Notes under the pieces: generated by a model
What the model saw: only the letters and a program-made list of their open reading frames with translations
What the model was told of the DNA's origin: nothing
Databases searched by the model: none
Made by a program: the position numbers and the translations under genes
Shown here: positions 27,723 through 36,506 of the stretch, piece by piece
Layout: each line of letters starts with the position of its first letter
Numbering within the stretch: the stretch's first letter is position 1
Source of the DNA: an uncultured Candidatus Saccharibacteria bacterium
GTDB taxonomy: Bacteria > Patescibacteriota > Saccharimonadia > Saccharimonadales > Saccharimonadaceae
Direction: 5' to 3'
DNA length: 62,932 nt
NCBI GenBank assembly: GCA_946406315.1
Contig: CAMJKD010000002.1
Span: 1 to 62,932 of the forward strand

Positions 27723-30700
27723 CTTGGTTTACTGGGCGTCCAGTCTTTTTTAGGGTTATTAAATAACTGTTTTTAACGACCTTTCCCCCATCCTCATTCT
27801 CGATCGTCCATCTATCATGGACGCCATGGTCGGTCACCGTATAACCTTGCCTCGCAAGCATCTCTCGCATTCTTTTCGAAGAAAAAGCTTTGTAAGAGGT
27901 GTCCTCCAAGGCTTCCATCTCAATTAGGTCAACGCCGTCCGCTTCAGTTCTTTTTAGCAACTCCAAAAGCGTCCCCCAAGCAGCTTTCCCGGAACGATCT
28001 TCTGGTATGATGCCAAAGTCAGATATTTCGACAACTTTACCCTCGTGACTCTCGTTGCTCATAGGCTCCTCAATATAGCTCGCCATACAGTAGCCCACTG
28101 GTTGTTGTTCCCCCTTTACTTGATCGCTGACTATAAAACTAAACTTCTCGCTACCAGGCTCACTAAGCCGTTCTCGTAGATAAGAGCTGTCTCCATATTG
28201 TAGAATGTTATCTTGATATAGTCTCTTTTCTAGATTAGCCACCAATGAGACCTCATCTTCCCCGATTGGGAAAAAGCTAATTCCTTTCATACGCGGAGGG
28301 TTAATAACGATTTCGATGCCGGAGACAGCACGTGAGCCAGGAATACGTTCGTTGCCCTTGTTTAATTCGATATAGTGGTCACCAAAGCCAGACATTGGCA
28401 CTATTACAGTCTTGCCGTCGACATTCCCAAAGCTATCCCCTGAGTCTAATTTCTTAGACAACTCCATAGCATCCACGTTGGCGCTACAACTTAAGATGGA
28501 AGATTCTGGGAGAATGACCGAGATAGGAACCTCTGGGAATTCACTTTTAAGTTCATGAGCTTTCTTCAATATAGTTTCCGTGTGAGCCATCAGGATATCA
28601 CTATTCTTCATGCCGTAGACCAAGTCCATAACAAAACTCAGCCTTTTGTTCTTGCCACCTTCATCCTCCGTTGGTACAAAATATACAATCTCGTCTGCAG
28701 TACTACTGTTGCGGTTGTCGCTTTCGCTCGAATAAAGATAGAATTTATAGCCCTCTCCAAAAGTCAAATTTGTATCGTTATTGATACCCTTAGTTACACA
28801 GCTAAGACACGCTCGCATATTTTCAATAATGGTGGTCATTTCGTTAGTACAAGTAGTAGTAATAGTGGACTGATTGGCTTTATCTGATATAATTTTATCA
28901 ATCTCCTTAATCTTATTGACAGTACTAGGATGAGCCCCGTTTCTTTTTATTACGTTATAACTATCAATAACCCTGCTATATATGCCGTCAAGCTCTGTTA
29001 GTTTTTTGCGAACAGTATTTAGATATTCTTTGAGCACATTCGACTCATCTTCTGTGAGTTCATTGGCTTTTTTTACCATGAGGTTTTCAAGGTCGTCTAT
29101 CTCCGTGCCCAAGGCCGTGACACCCGACTGAGGTTCTGTCGCTTCGCCTAGCTTTTCTAAAATTTGAACTACGTTGTCTGGTGGGTTTAGCATGGTTCGA
29201 AGTTCCTTAATAGAGTCAGCGACGCCATCCTTCTTCATGCTTTCTAGAATATTGAAGGGAATCTGAAGGGTCTTCATGTCGGTTTGAAAGTATTGTTGAA
29301 TATTGTCCTTATTGAACTCTAAACCATTATCTCTAAGAATTTGCCCCACTCTATCATTAATTAATTGTCCTTCATTAGTTAGCGGTATATCTTTACCCAT
29401 CATCCTCTGCTGTATCACGTTAATAACTTTATTGAACTCACTCCGGGATGGCAATTCCCTCAATAGCTCTATTCTCTGCCTGTCGATTCCTTCTGGATAG
29501 AGGTCCGGATCGGTGAGTTCTTCCATATTACCCCTAAGATTCTCCAGCTTTAAATCGACTGTCTGTATGTTACCAGACCTCTTTGAGACTGTTTCGTTTT
29601 GCATAGCACGCCTAAACTCAGCGAGTCTCTTTGGGCTTATTATCCTAGTTCTTTCTAGTGTGATGGGGTTCTTCTTGCGACTTAACTCCAAGGCTTGCTC
29701 GACGTTATAACTGGATGCTATATCTAGGTATTTAGAGGGTGATATAATCTCGCCACTTCGTAGCTTTTCCCAGGCGGTTTTGTCTTTATCGAGCTGCAGC
29801 GCTAAATAAAATCCTAGGATGTCCTTTTTTTGTTGGTTCGGGCGAGCAAGACTACCTAAATAGCGCGTCATGTCACCTATAGCCCGAGCGTCCGCCTTGC
29901 TTAACTCGCCAGGAATTGCCTCTGGACGAATGCTAAATCTCGTTTTGAACAGTTCCGATACTTCGTTGAAGATATTCTCCTTGACTTTCTCGATCCCTTC
30001 TTGTCTCTTTTCCTTTGAGACCTCTTTGCAGTTAAACGGTAGTAACGCAGTATGGAGTTGGTTCTTCAGAACTTTAATGTCGGTTGGGTCATATTTTATA
30101 GTAGTATAACCTACCCCAATGCCATCGCTATGATCCTCATACTTACGTAAGAGCGCTAGTTTGGCACGGTACAGTGGGTAAATCTCGTTGGTGAAAACTT
30201 TAAACTCTTCTTTGGTAATATTGTTGACGAATAGTTTGGCGAACTCTTGAAAAAGTTCTGGGTTAGCATTAATAATCTCAGCAGAGGTAGCGTAGAAATT
30301 AGTCTTTTCTTGATTGTCCCATCGGTATTTCTGCATAGTATCCTCGATTGTGGCAACATTAGCGACCATTCTATCCTTCCAGTTGCTACCACTATCTACA
30401 TTTTGCAAGGAGTCACCAAGTGCGCCAGCGTAATCTAAAAATGCCTCTATTTGAGTAAGGGGACCTGCGCCACCTTTTGAATGCATATAATCAGCCATGC
30501 TTCTCAGTACGGTCGGAAACTGTGTCTTGCCGCTACTCTTGAGGTACTTCCCATACATATTCCTCAACTTGGCTAAACATAGATCCTTTACATGGTTATT
30601 CTCGAATGCCTCCTTAATTAGGAGGTCATCTTCAGATGAGTTGTCCCAATCATTGGCGTCCTTATCAATAAACCTCGTTAGTACTTGTATGATGTTAGAC

Positions 30701-33315
30701 TCATCTATATTTCTTTCATCGCCACCAGCGAACACTCTACCAGCAACCCCATCGAGGAAAGCCATTGTCGCCTCGTCGAAACCCATCGATTTTCTAGTCT
30801 CTTCGTCTTGACCTGTAAGCAATTTGAAGTTCTTAGCCGCAAGACTGTCTTGCCAAAATTCTGGCTTGGGGCCATCGGGCGTAAAATACTGATTGATAGT
30901 CTCGCGAACTTTGTTATGTGTTTTTGCCTCCTCCAGAATCGTTGAGTCTTTTATTGTTCTATAGTAATCAATAAAAACGTTGATTGTTTCATCGAAACCC
31001 ATTATGGCCGCTCTTGCTCCGCTATTCTGTTTTGCTAACAGTGAAAAATCACCCGCATCCAATGATGCTTGCCAGAATTCAGCAGTGGGCATACCGGTAT
31101 TTTTATCAAAGAGGGAGGTGATATTTTTAAACCGATCTGATACTATCAAGCTAGACTTTTTGCTAAGATAATTGAAGACGCTATCCAGGATTGCATCGGA
31201 AGCCTCATCGAGGCCCATTTGTCTTCTTTCCTCTTTACTGACTTCAGATATGTCCAGGATAAAATTATTAAAGCTCTTATCTTTTCCATGAGAACAATTA
31301 TCGATGAATGCAGCTAGAAGATTTGCAGATACATTGTCGAGACCCATTTTGCTCCTGGTCTCCTCATCCTGCTTTATGAGAAAAGATATGTCGCCGCTAT
31401 CGAATGAGGTCTGCCAGAATTCTGGTTTTGGGCCATAAGTATTGAAGTACTTGGAAATTATTTCTTGCCTCTCTTCTGGAGTATGTGCTTCTTTGACAAT
31501 TTTGGAACTAGATATATTGTTGTATGCTTTCAGAAAAGCATTTGTTGTTTTATCGAAGCCGGTCTCATTTTTGTCTTGGTTCGCCAAAAAGGCATAATCT
31601 CCTTTTTGTAGTGCAAAATGATAAAACTCTGGTTTAAGGTTGCCTGAGCCGTCGAAGAACTGCCAGTATGATAACTGGTCATCTGGATTATATAGAAGCT
31701 CTATCATCGCCTTACTGCCTTGGCTTGCAAGTTTATCCACTGAACCTCTCATCCTACAAAATAATTCGATTCTCTCCTTTTCGTGGTCACTAAATGGGAA
31801 TAGATCAGAATGAACGAGACCATTCGCCGCGGCGACGTTGGCATACCAAAGATCATTTGGTTCGCCTTGTTCATCGAAATATCCATCATACTGTTTTCTG
31901 CCATAACATAGTTCTATTCTTTCTTTTTCGGTGAAGCTCTTTTCGGAAGCTCTTTTTATCGCATCATTCATCTCGATAGCCTTAGGATACTTATCAAACT
32001 CTCCTCGCTCCCTCATATCGTCTAGTATGCTGCGATCTTGTACGAGCATTAGGAATGGAGCTGGGGGGGATTCTGAAGCTAAGGACTCGTGTTGTATATT
32101 CCATTCTGAAGCTAAGGACTTGTGTTGTATATTCCGTTCTATTTCTTGCATAATTGTTTCTTGAGTAGCCGGGTTTCTCAAAGCCTCTCGGAATTTTGGA
32201 TTTTGGTATGTTTTTAGAGTGTCTGTTTTATCATGGTCATCCATATGAATCCTGGCAAATAATCGCATGACTGGCGGCTCAGAAAAATCTAGTTTTTCTT
32301 GTTGCTCCAGTGGATTGCCCTTAATGAGGATTTTGAGTTTATTCTCCCCTGACCCTACAAAAACATTATTCCAGTACTCCACATCAGGGTTCTCGCTTTT
32401 GGGCGTAATACCCGACTCCGAGGCGATGGTCATAATATCAAAACTACCCTCCATGGCCTGATTAGGCTTCAAGAGAATATCATTGATAACCTCACTATAT
32501 TCGCTACCACCGAATAGATGATTCTGGATTAAGAATTCTGTTCCCGCAACAGCTCTTTCCCTACCTTGTTTATCGTAAGAAGGGACTCGCCAACAATCGT
32601 TGCCTTCAAACATACAAACATCATATTGTTTGAGAAGTTTCAGATCCGACATCGTTCCCTCGTTAAACGGCTCGTTTGCATAAATACTGTTTATTCCCGA
32701 TACTAGATCGCCCCTGTATCTATGGCTTTCTATGAAATCGTGCTGGAACTTTTCTTTACCTTCTTCGGTCTGGGACATTACTTGGTAAATCTCAGAAAGT
32801 TTACCGTTACCTATACGCTCAAAGGATAACACCATGCCTTTATAGAAGTCCTTGTTTTCAAGTACTATCGACATAGGCATGTCGTATTTTTTGGCAAACT
32901 TCCATGCATCTCCATAGTATGGGGTAGAATCTCTACGAAGCCCCCTTGGACCATGGTTAGATTGGGAGGCCTTGCACAGCTCTTCGGCAAATCTACGAGA
33001 CCATAGGCCTTCGCTTTTTTTCTTGAACTCTTCTATTAGTTGTCGTTGTTGCTCTGATGGCTCTGGCTCATAAGTACCGAATCCGGGCTCGCCTATTATG
33101 TCATCTTTGTTGTTGACGAAAAAATCTAAGGCTTCTTTACGACGCGCATTTAGTGTCGGCTGTCGCAATTGTTCAAACGCTTTATCCCTCACTGCCCCCG
33201 CAAAGGCAGTCGCTTTGCCGCCAAGCTGACCCATTTTACCAGCCAAACTGGCAACAGAGTCCCATGGGCTGCTTTTTGGCTGATTTGGGTTGACCTTCTC
33301 ATTTCTGCTAGGCAT
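27718..33315 (-). CDS. Giant 1865-residue repeat protein with C-terminal GNAT-like domain
   Basis: A very large, hydrophilic protein with no signal peptide or transmembrane helix. Residues about 560-860 hold at least four copies of a repeat whose core reads KPEFWQ-S-DxGDFxLLxxQDEETRxxMGFDEA-AFLD (cores near 561, 630, 744 and 816). Residues 395-415 carry a short tandem repeat (IQHKSLASEW, IQHESLASE). The middle is helical. The last 180 residues look like a GNAT N-acetyltransferase (VVEISDFGIIPEDRSGKAAW, then a TEADGVDLIEMEALEDTSY strand). TACAAT at 33327-33322 ends 6 bases before the ATG. It sits between an ndk fragment and a broken recombinase, so it was probably acquired; an effector or host-interaction role is only a guess. 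Confidence 0.8.
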   Translation of the reverse strand: MPSRNEKVNPNQPKSSPWDSVASLAGKMGQLGGKATAFAGAVRDKAFEQLRQPTLNARRKEALDFFVNNKDDIIGEPGFGTYEPEPSEQQRQLIEEFKKKSEGLWSRRFAEELCKASQSNHGPRGLRRDSTPYYGDAWKFAKKYDMPMSIVLENKDFYKGMVLSFERIGNGKLSEIYQVMSQTEEGKEKFQHDFIESHRYRGDLVSGINSIYANEPFNEGTMSDLKLLKQYDVCMFEGNDCWRVPSYDKQGRERAVAGTEFLIQNHLFGGSEYSEVINDILLKPNQAMEGSFDIMTIASESGITPKSENPDVEYWNNVFVGSGENKLKILIKGNPLEQQEKLDFSEPPVMRLFARIHMDDHDKTDTLKTYQNPKFREALRNPATQETIMQEIERNIQHKSLASEWNIQHESLASESPPAPFLMLVQDRSILDDMRERGEFDKYPKAIEMNDAIKRASEKSFTEKERIELCYGRKQYDGYFDEQGEPNDLWYANVAAANGLVHSDLFPFSDHEKERIELFCRMRGSVDKLASQGSKAMIELLYNPDDQLSYWQFFDGSGNLKPEFYHFALQKGDYAFLANQDKNETGFDKTTNAFLKAYNNISSSKIVKEAHTPEERQEIISKYFNTYGPKPEFWQTSFDSGDISFLIKQDEETRSKMGLDNVSANLLAAFIDNCSHGKDKSFNNFILDISEVSKEERRQMGLDEASDAILDSVFNYLSKKSSLIVSDRFKNITSLFDKNTGMPTAEFWQASLDAGDFSLLAKQNSGARAAIMGFDETINVFIDYYRTIKDSTILEEAKTHNKVRETINQYFTPDGPKPEFWQDSLAAKNFKLLTGQDEETRKSMGFDEATMAFLDGVAGRVFAGGDERNIDESNIIQVLTRFIDKDANDWDNSSEDDLLIKEAFENNHVKDLCLAKLRNMYGKYLKSSGKTQFPTVLRSMADYMHSKGGAGPLTQIEAFLDYAGALGDSLQNVDSGSNWKDRMVANVATIEDTMQKYRWDNQEKTNFYATSAEIINANPELFQEFAKLFVNNITKEEFKVFTNEIYPLYRAKLALLRKYEDHSDGIGVGYTTIKYDPTDIKVLKNQLHTALLPFNCKEVSKEKRQEGIEKVKENIFNEVSELFKTRFSIRPEAIPGELSKADARAIGDMTRYLGSLARPNQQKKDILGFYLALQLDKDKTAWEKLRSGEIISPSKYLDIASSYNVEQALELSRKKNPITLERTRIISPKRLAEFRRAMQNETVSKRSGNIQTVDLKLENLRGNMEELTDPDLYPEGIDRQRIELLRELPSRSEFNKVINVIQQRMMGKDIPLTNEGQLINDRVGQILRDNGLEFNKDNIQQYFQTDMKTLQIPFNILESMKKDGVADSIKELRTMLNPPDNVVQILEKLGEATEPQSGVTALGTEIDDLENLMVKKANELTEDESNVLKEYLNTVRKKLTELDGIYSRVIDSYNVIKRNGAHPSTVNKIKEIDKIISDKANQSTITTTCTNEMTTIIENMRACLSCVTKGINNDTNLTFGEGYKFYLYSSESDNRNSSTADEIVYFVPTEDEGGKNKRLSFVMDLVYGMKNSDILMAHTETILKKAHELKSEFPEVPISVILPESSILSCSANVDAMELSKKLDSGDSFGNVDGKTVIVPMSGFGDHYIELNKGNERIPGSRAVSGIEIVINPPRMKGISFFPIGEDEVSLVANLEKRLYQDNILQYGDSSYLRERLSEPGSEKFSFIVSDQVKGEQQPVGYCMASYIEEPMSNESHEGKVVEISDFGIIPEDRSGKAAWGTLLELLKRTEADGVDLIEMEALEDTSYKAFSSKRMREMLARQGYTVTDHGVHDRWTIENEDGGKVVKNSYLITLKKTGRPVNQE

Positions 33316-33349
33316 AACCTTATTGTATCATTTTTGCTATAGTATAGAT
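33316..33349. promoter_or_regulatory. Divergent leaderless promoters, giant gene and broken recombinase
   Basis: TACAAT on the minus strand (33327-33322) and TATAGT on the plus strand (33338-33343), both with an upstream TG. Each ends 6 bases before its own ATG (33315 and 33350). Confidence 0.75.
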
Positions 33350-33682
33350 ATGGATATCTATGAGCTAATCAATGACTTCATAGGGTATCTTGAGGTGGGG
33401 GCGGGGCGGAGCAAAAGGACGGTTAAAAATTATCGGCTGTATCTAGAGAGATGATGAGGTGGAGGATATGCTTGACCAGATAGATACGTCTACTGAATCG
33501 GGTTTGCGCGATAGGGCAATTATTGAGTTACTATATTCGGTGGCAGATAGAGTGCAGGATTATTTAGATGTGCGCACTGATTCCTTGCCGGCTTTGTTCT
33601 TGAACAATTCGAGAAACCTGCAAGTAGCGGATACTTCGGGAAATTATCGGAGGATAACGGCGCGCTCGGTAGCGTATTGGTA
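33350..33682 (+). pseudogene. Degenerate tyrosine recombinase (Xer/integrase)
   Basis: The first 34 codons read as the N-terminal core-binding domain of an Xer-type recombinase (INDFIGYLEV, then GRSKRTVKNYRLYLER) and then hit TGA TGA. In another frame from 33459 the catalytic-domain start follows (VEDMLDQIDTSTESGLRDRA, IIELLYS), then jumps directly to a later stretch (VQDYLDVRTDSLPALFLNN and ITARSVAYW). The conserved catalytic Arg, the H-x-x-R box and the nucleophile Tyr are missing. So there is a frameshift or stop, an internal deletion and a 3' truncation. It still has a leaderless-type promoter (TATAGT, 6 bases before ATG). It may be the integrase relic of the adjacent island. Confidence 0.8.
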
Positions 33683-33683
33683 G

Positions 33684-33759
33684 CTAGCTCGATAAACGTT
33701 CTGTCGCAAAGCTCTATTTTGCCATCAACCTCGCGTAACTCACGTTCCGTATTCATCAT
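33684..33759 (-). pseudogene. N-terminal gene scrap
   Basis: An ATG at 33759 opens MMNTERELREVDGKIELCDR and then a TFIELA segment, which looks like genuine coding sequence. It then runs antisense into the 3' end of the recombinase remnant and loses sense. No family is recognised. It joins that remnant in inverted orientation. Confidence 0.35.
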
Positions 33760-33859
33760 AGTAAAATAATTATCCCCCTCTTGATGCCCCCCCTAATATT
33801 TAAGTGCTAAAACGGCAAACGACGCAAACGGCGATCCTCGTAGTTTTTAGTCTTACGAG

Positions 33860-33985
33860 TTAGTCTTCTGGGTTGTAATCCTCTAGTCGTTGACGGATGT
33901 CTTCCTTGTAGATTGTTAAAGCCTGCTTAATTTGCCCCAGCCAAACATAAGCATGATAAAAGCCCTCAAGGGTCCTTGTTTTTAT
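33860..33985 (-). pseudogene. C-terminal gene scrap
   Basis: A frame without start codon ends in TAA at 33860 and reads TRTLEGFYHAYVWLGQIKQA, LTIYKEDIRQRLEDYNPED. The amphipathic, unbiased composition suggests the true C-terminus of a lost protein. The family is not recognised. A second frame just downstream (ending YEDRRLRRLPF) may be another scrap. The stretch 33683-34112 otherwise holds no gene. Confidence 0.4.
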
Positions 33986-34112
33986 TCAGTAACCCTTTTG
34001 CTTGTCGAGAAATTCGCCATCTTTATAGCATCACTTGCAATAATCCTAATTTTGTTTCTCCCTTCTTCCTATCGAGGTTTCTCTGTGGCTGAAAATGGTT
34101 TATACTTTTACT

Positions 34113-34211
34113 ATGGAACAGGACGAGAGTGAAGAGGAAAAAGTCATTCAAGAGCTCGAAGAAAGTCGCGACGAAGAGGATTCAGAGGAGCTCTTGGCTT
34201 GTGGTGAATAA
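34113..34211 (+). CDS. Tiny acidic protein upstream of pgeF
   Basis: A 32-residue ORF (MEQDESEEEKVIQELEESRD and a short tail) that is almost half Glu/Asp. TATACT at 34101-34106 ends exactly 6 bases before its ATG, the spacing seen at many other starts in the window, and its stop overlaps the next ATG by one base (TAATG). These two facts are the evidence for translation. It may be a leader peptide that couples translation into the PgeF gene, or a small acidic protein in its own right. Confidence 0.55.
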   Translation: MEQDESEEEKVIQELEESRDEEDSEELLACGE

Positions 34212-34981
34212 TGTTGGATAACGACCACGTAAAACATATTGTCGGCAAAGAAGCTGAGTACTTGGCTTTTCGTGAGTTGGAAAAATATCCGGAGTTAGGC
34301 GTAGCTTTTGCGATTAAAGGCGTAAAAGGTTATCATTACGAACCAACTTCGGGCGAGGCGAATTATGCCGGTATTGCGAATGAGATAGGTGTTAAGCGAG
34401 AAAGTATTGTAATTCCTTTTCAGGAACATACAGCAACGGTGGCGGTATATGACGATGCCGTACATGAGTTTAAAGCTACAGATGGTTTAGTGACGGCAAA
34501 GCGTGGCGTTACTTTGTGTACGAAGGTTGCGGACTGTATTTCCCTGCTGATTTATGATCCAGTTCATCATGCGATTGGCAACATTCATTCTGGTTGGCGC
34601 GGCACGCTGCAGAAAATTGCCTTAAACGGTGTGCGGAAAATGGTGGAAGAGTTTAATTCGAAGCCGGCGGATTTAATTTGCGTAATATGTCCAAGCATTC
34701 GTCAGGATCACTTTGAAGTTGATCGGGATGTTTATGAGGAGTTTCGGCAAACTTTTCCGCAAATAATAGAAGAGATTACGATTCAGCATGGCGATAAATA
34801 CAATATTGACACAGTACGCTGTAATGCTTGGATGCTGGAAAAAGCGGGTGTGAATACTGAAAATATTATCGATTGTGGTCTTTGCACGGTCTGTCACGCA
34901 GACTTAATTAATTCGTATCGTGGAAATATAGATAGTCAAAAACAGTGGCGCAACTTGGCGCTAATTTGGCTAAAAGATTAA
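34211..34981 (+). CDS. pgeF: PgeF/YfiH-family protein (polyphenol oxidase, laccase domain)
   Basis: A 256-residue member of the YfiH family, whose members act on adenosine as purine nucleosidase-type enzymes and, in bacteria with peptidoglycan synthesis, help edit wrongly loaded UDP-MurNAc. The family metal site is visible: the C in VADCISLLIYD, the H in NIHSGWRGT (the HSGWRG motif), and the later ICPSI and DCGLCTVCHADLINSYRG segments. The start overlaps the stop of a tiny ORF by one base. The stop overlaps the convergent MerR gene by four bases. Confidence 0.88.
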   Translation: MLDNDHVKHIVGKEAEYLAFRELEKYPELGVAFAIKGVKGYHYEPTSGEANYAGIANEIGVKRESIVIPFQEHTATVAVYDDAVHEFKATDGLVTAKRGVTLCTKVADCISLLIYDPVHHAIGNIHSGWRGTLQKIALNGVRKMVEEFNSKPADLICVICPSIRQDHFEVDRDVYEEFRQTFPQIIEEITIQHGDKYNIDTVRCNAWMLEKAGVNTENIIDCGLCTVCHADLINSYRGNIDSQKQWRNLALIWLKD

Positions 34982-35400
34982 AACATACACATATCGGATT
35001 CGAGAAGCACTTCGGCGGCGCCGTCAATGTCTTGCTCAAGTATGCGGTCGTAGTATTGTTGGCGATAGCTAATAAAATCTAAACTAGATTGAAGATCGTA
35101 GATTTCTGCTTCGAGCTCTTGGGCTTTAGCGGCAAGCATAGCTTTGCGTTCTGGAATGGTCTTACTACCCTGTGCAAAGAGTGTGGCATATTTGGCGATT
35201 TCGGCGTTATTCATTCGGCAGTGTTTAAGGCTATTTAAAACTTTAATCCATTGCAGGTCATATTCATCGAAGCGAGGTTTTGCGGTGCCAGGCTGGATAC
35301 CCGGAATTAAGTTGTGCTCGCAAAAAGAATGCAGGATTTCTGCACTCAAATTTGTTTTACGTCCGGCTTCTTCGAGGCTGTAAATTTTCTGTTCGAGCAT
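34978..35400 (-). CDS. MerR-family transcriptional regulator
   Basis: A 140-residue regulator: N-terminal winged helix (YSLEEAGRKTNLSAEILHSF, then FDEYDLQWIKVLNSLKHCRM) and a C-terminal coiled-coil dimerisation helix (AMLAAKAQELEAEIYDLQSS). The C-terminus (LLESDMCMF) has one Cys. MerR proteins of this branch often control redox or stress genes; it is divergent from the cyclophilin-like and flavodoxin genes, which makes those its likely targets. The intergenic stretch 35401-35445 holds AT-rich overlapping promoter-like boxes. Confidence 0.85.
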   Translation of the reverse strand: MLEQKIYSLEEAGRKTNLSAEILHSFCEHNLIPGIQPGTAKPRFDEYDLQWIKVLNSLKHCRMNNAEIAKYATLFAQGSKTIPERKAMLAAKAQELEAEIYDLQSSLDFISYRQQYYDRILEQDIDGAAEVLLESDMCMF

Positions 35401-35445
35401 ATCTGTTGTACAATATATAATATAGCAAAGCGAGACAAAACGCTA

Positions 35446-35964
35446 ATGGAAAGTAACGATAAAAAGAAAATTATCATCATATTTACGGTGATGATTGCTG
35501 TAATGGTGGGGGTGTCGATTTTTATGCGCACAGGCTTTCAGGCGACGCATAAAGATAAAGTCGAGTCGCATGAACAACCGACTAGCCAGAAAGATACGAA
35601 GGAGGATTCAGCTTTGATTAAAGAAATATCTGTCAGAATTGGCAATAGCACACTAGCGATGATTGTCGATGAGGGTGATGCTGGTCAGGAATTTGCTAAA
35701 TCTACGCCATTTACCCTTGAAATGACGAAACTGAACGATAATGAAATTTATTATGAGGGTAATGAAACATTGCCAACTAACGCATATAAGCCGAAAAATA
35801 TCGATGCGGGCGACGTAATGTTATACGGCGATAGAACAATCGTAATATTTTACGATTCGTTTGAGACAGAATATGAATATACGCGTCTTGGCAGAATTCG
35901 CGATGGCTATTTATTAAAAGATATTATCGGTAACGGTAATACTACGGTAGATTTTGTAAAATAG
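35446..35964 (+). CDS. Membrane-anchored cyclophilin-like protein
   Basis: 172 residues from the ATG at 35446 (the frame is open further upstream but overlaps the MerR gene). A short basic N-terminus and one hydrophobic helix (IIIIFTVMIAVMVGVSIFM, about 9-27) anchor it; the rest matches the cyclophilin-like fold family (ISVRIGNSTLAMIVDEGDAG, PFTLEMTKLNDNEIYY, then GDVMLYGDRTIVIFYDSF). These domains often occur beside, or fused with, flavodoxin domains, as here. It is probably not a prolyl isomerase in the strict sense. The flavodoxin gene follows after 8 bases. Confidence 0.82.
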   Translation: MESNDKKKIIIIFTVMIAVMVGVSIFMRTGFQATHKDKVESHEQPTSQKDTKEDSALIKEISVRIGNSTLAMIVDEGDAGQEFAKSTPFTLEMTKLNDNEIYYEGNETLPTNAYKPKNIDAGDVMLYGDRTIVIFYDSFETEYEYTRLGRIRDGYLLKDIIGNGNTTVDFVK

Positions 35965-35972
35965 GAGAAAAT

Positions 35973-36506
35973 ATGAGTAAAGTATTAGTATGTTTCTTTT
36001 CGGCCGGTGGCGAAGATTTGAGCGCTGGTCAGTCAAATGAAGTTGGCAATACAGCTATGATGGCGAAGGCGATTGTGAATAAATTGAAAGAAGATGGTCA
36101 CGATGTGACAAGTTTTCGGATTCAGCCAAAAGAACCATATCCAGACAGCTACGATCAAAAGTTAGCCAAAGCAACCGAAGAGCGTGCCATGCAAGAGCGC
36201 CCAGAATATGATGGCGATGTGGCGGATTTTGATGATTACGATACGGTATTCATCGGTTTTCCAATTTGGTGTAGCGATATGCCGATGATTATATATAGCT
36301 TCCTAGAAAAGCATGTATTTACTGGAAAGATTGTAGTTCCGTTCTGTACGCATGGAGGTTCAGGTGAAGTTGATACTTTTCGTACGGTTGCCGAAAAAGC
36401 CGTTGGCTCTGCGCCGGAACAAGGCTTGGCGATACCTGGAGATTTAGCGCGCCAGGCAGGTGGCGATAAGCAGGTATCCTACTGGATTGATCAGCTGACG
36501 ATTTAA
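35973..36506 (+). CDS. Flavodoxin-like protein
   Basis: A 177-residue FMN-binding flavodoxin (family 4 type). The first beta strand and phosphate loop (LVCFFSAGGEDLSAGQSNEV), the FIGFPIWCSDMP loop that stacks on the flavin and the FCTHGGSGEVDT loop are clear. It probably carries electrons for a reductase that is not in the window. An AGGAG site precedes the ATG. It lies between the cyclophilin-like and phosphodiesterase genes in one operon. Confidence 0.9.
   Translation: MSKVLVCFFSAGGEDLSAGQSNEVGNTAMMAKAIVNKLKEDGHDVTSFRIQPKEPYPDSYDQKLAKATEERAMQERPEYDGDVADFDDYDTVFIGFPIWCSDMPMIIYSFLEKHVFTGKIVVPFCTHGGSGEVDTFRTVAEKAVGSAPEQGLAIPGDLARQAGGDKQVSYWIDQLTI

Noticed and set aside
27404-34112. A matching tRNA-Gln 3' end (attR) on the far side of the island
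   Set aside because: Scanning 33,300-34,200 by eye for the tRNA's last 25 bases found no convincing copy, so an integration site at the tRNA is not claimed.
33932-34132. 66-codon hydrophobic frame upstream of pgeF
   Set aside because: It overlaps the tiny acidic ORF with the better promoter spacing, overlaps an antisense gene scrap, and has no ribosome site or leaderless -10 box.
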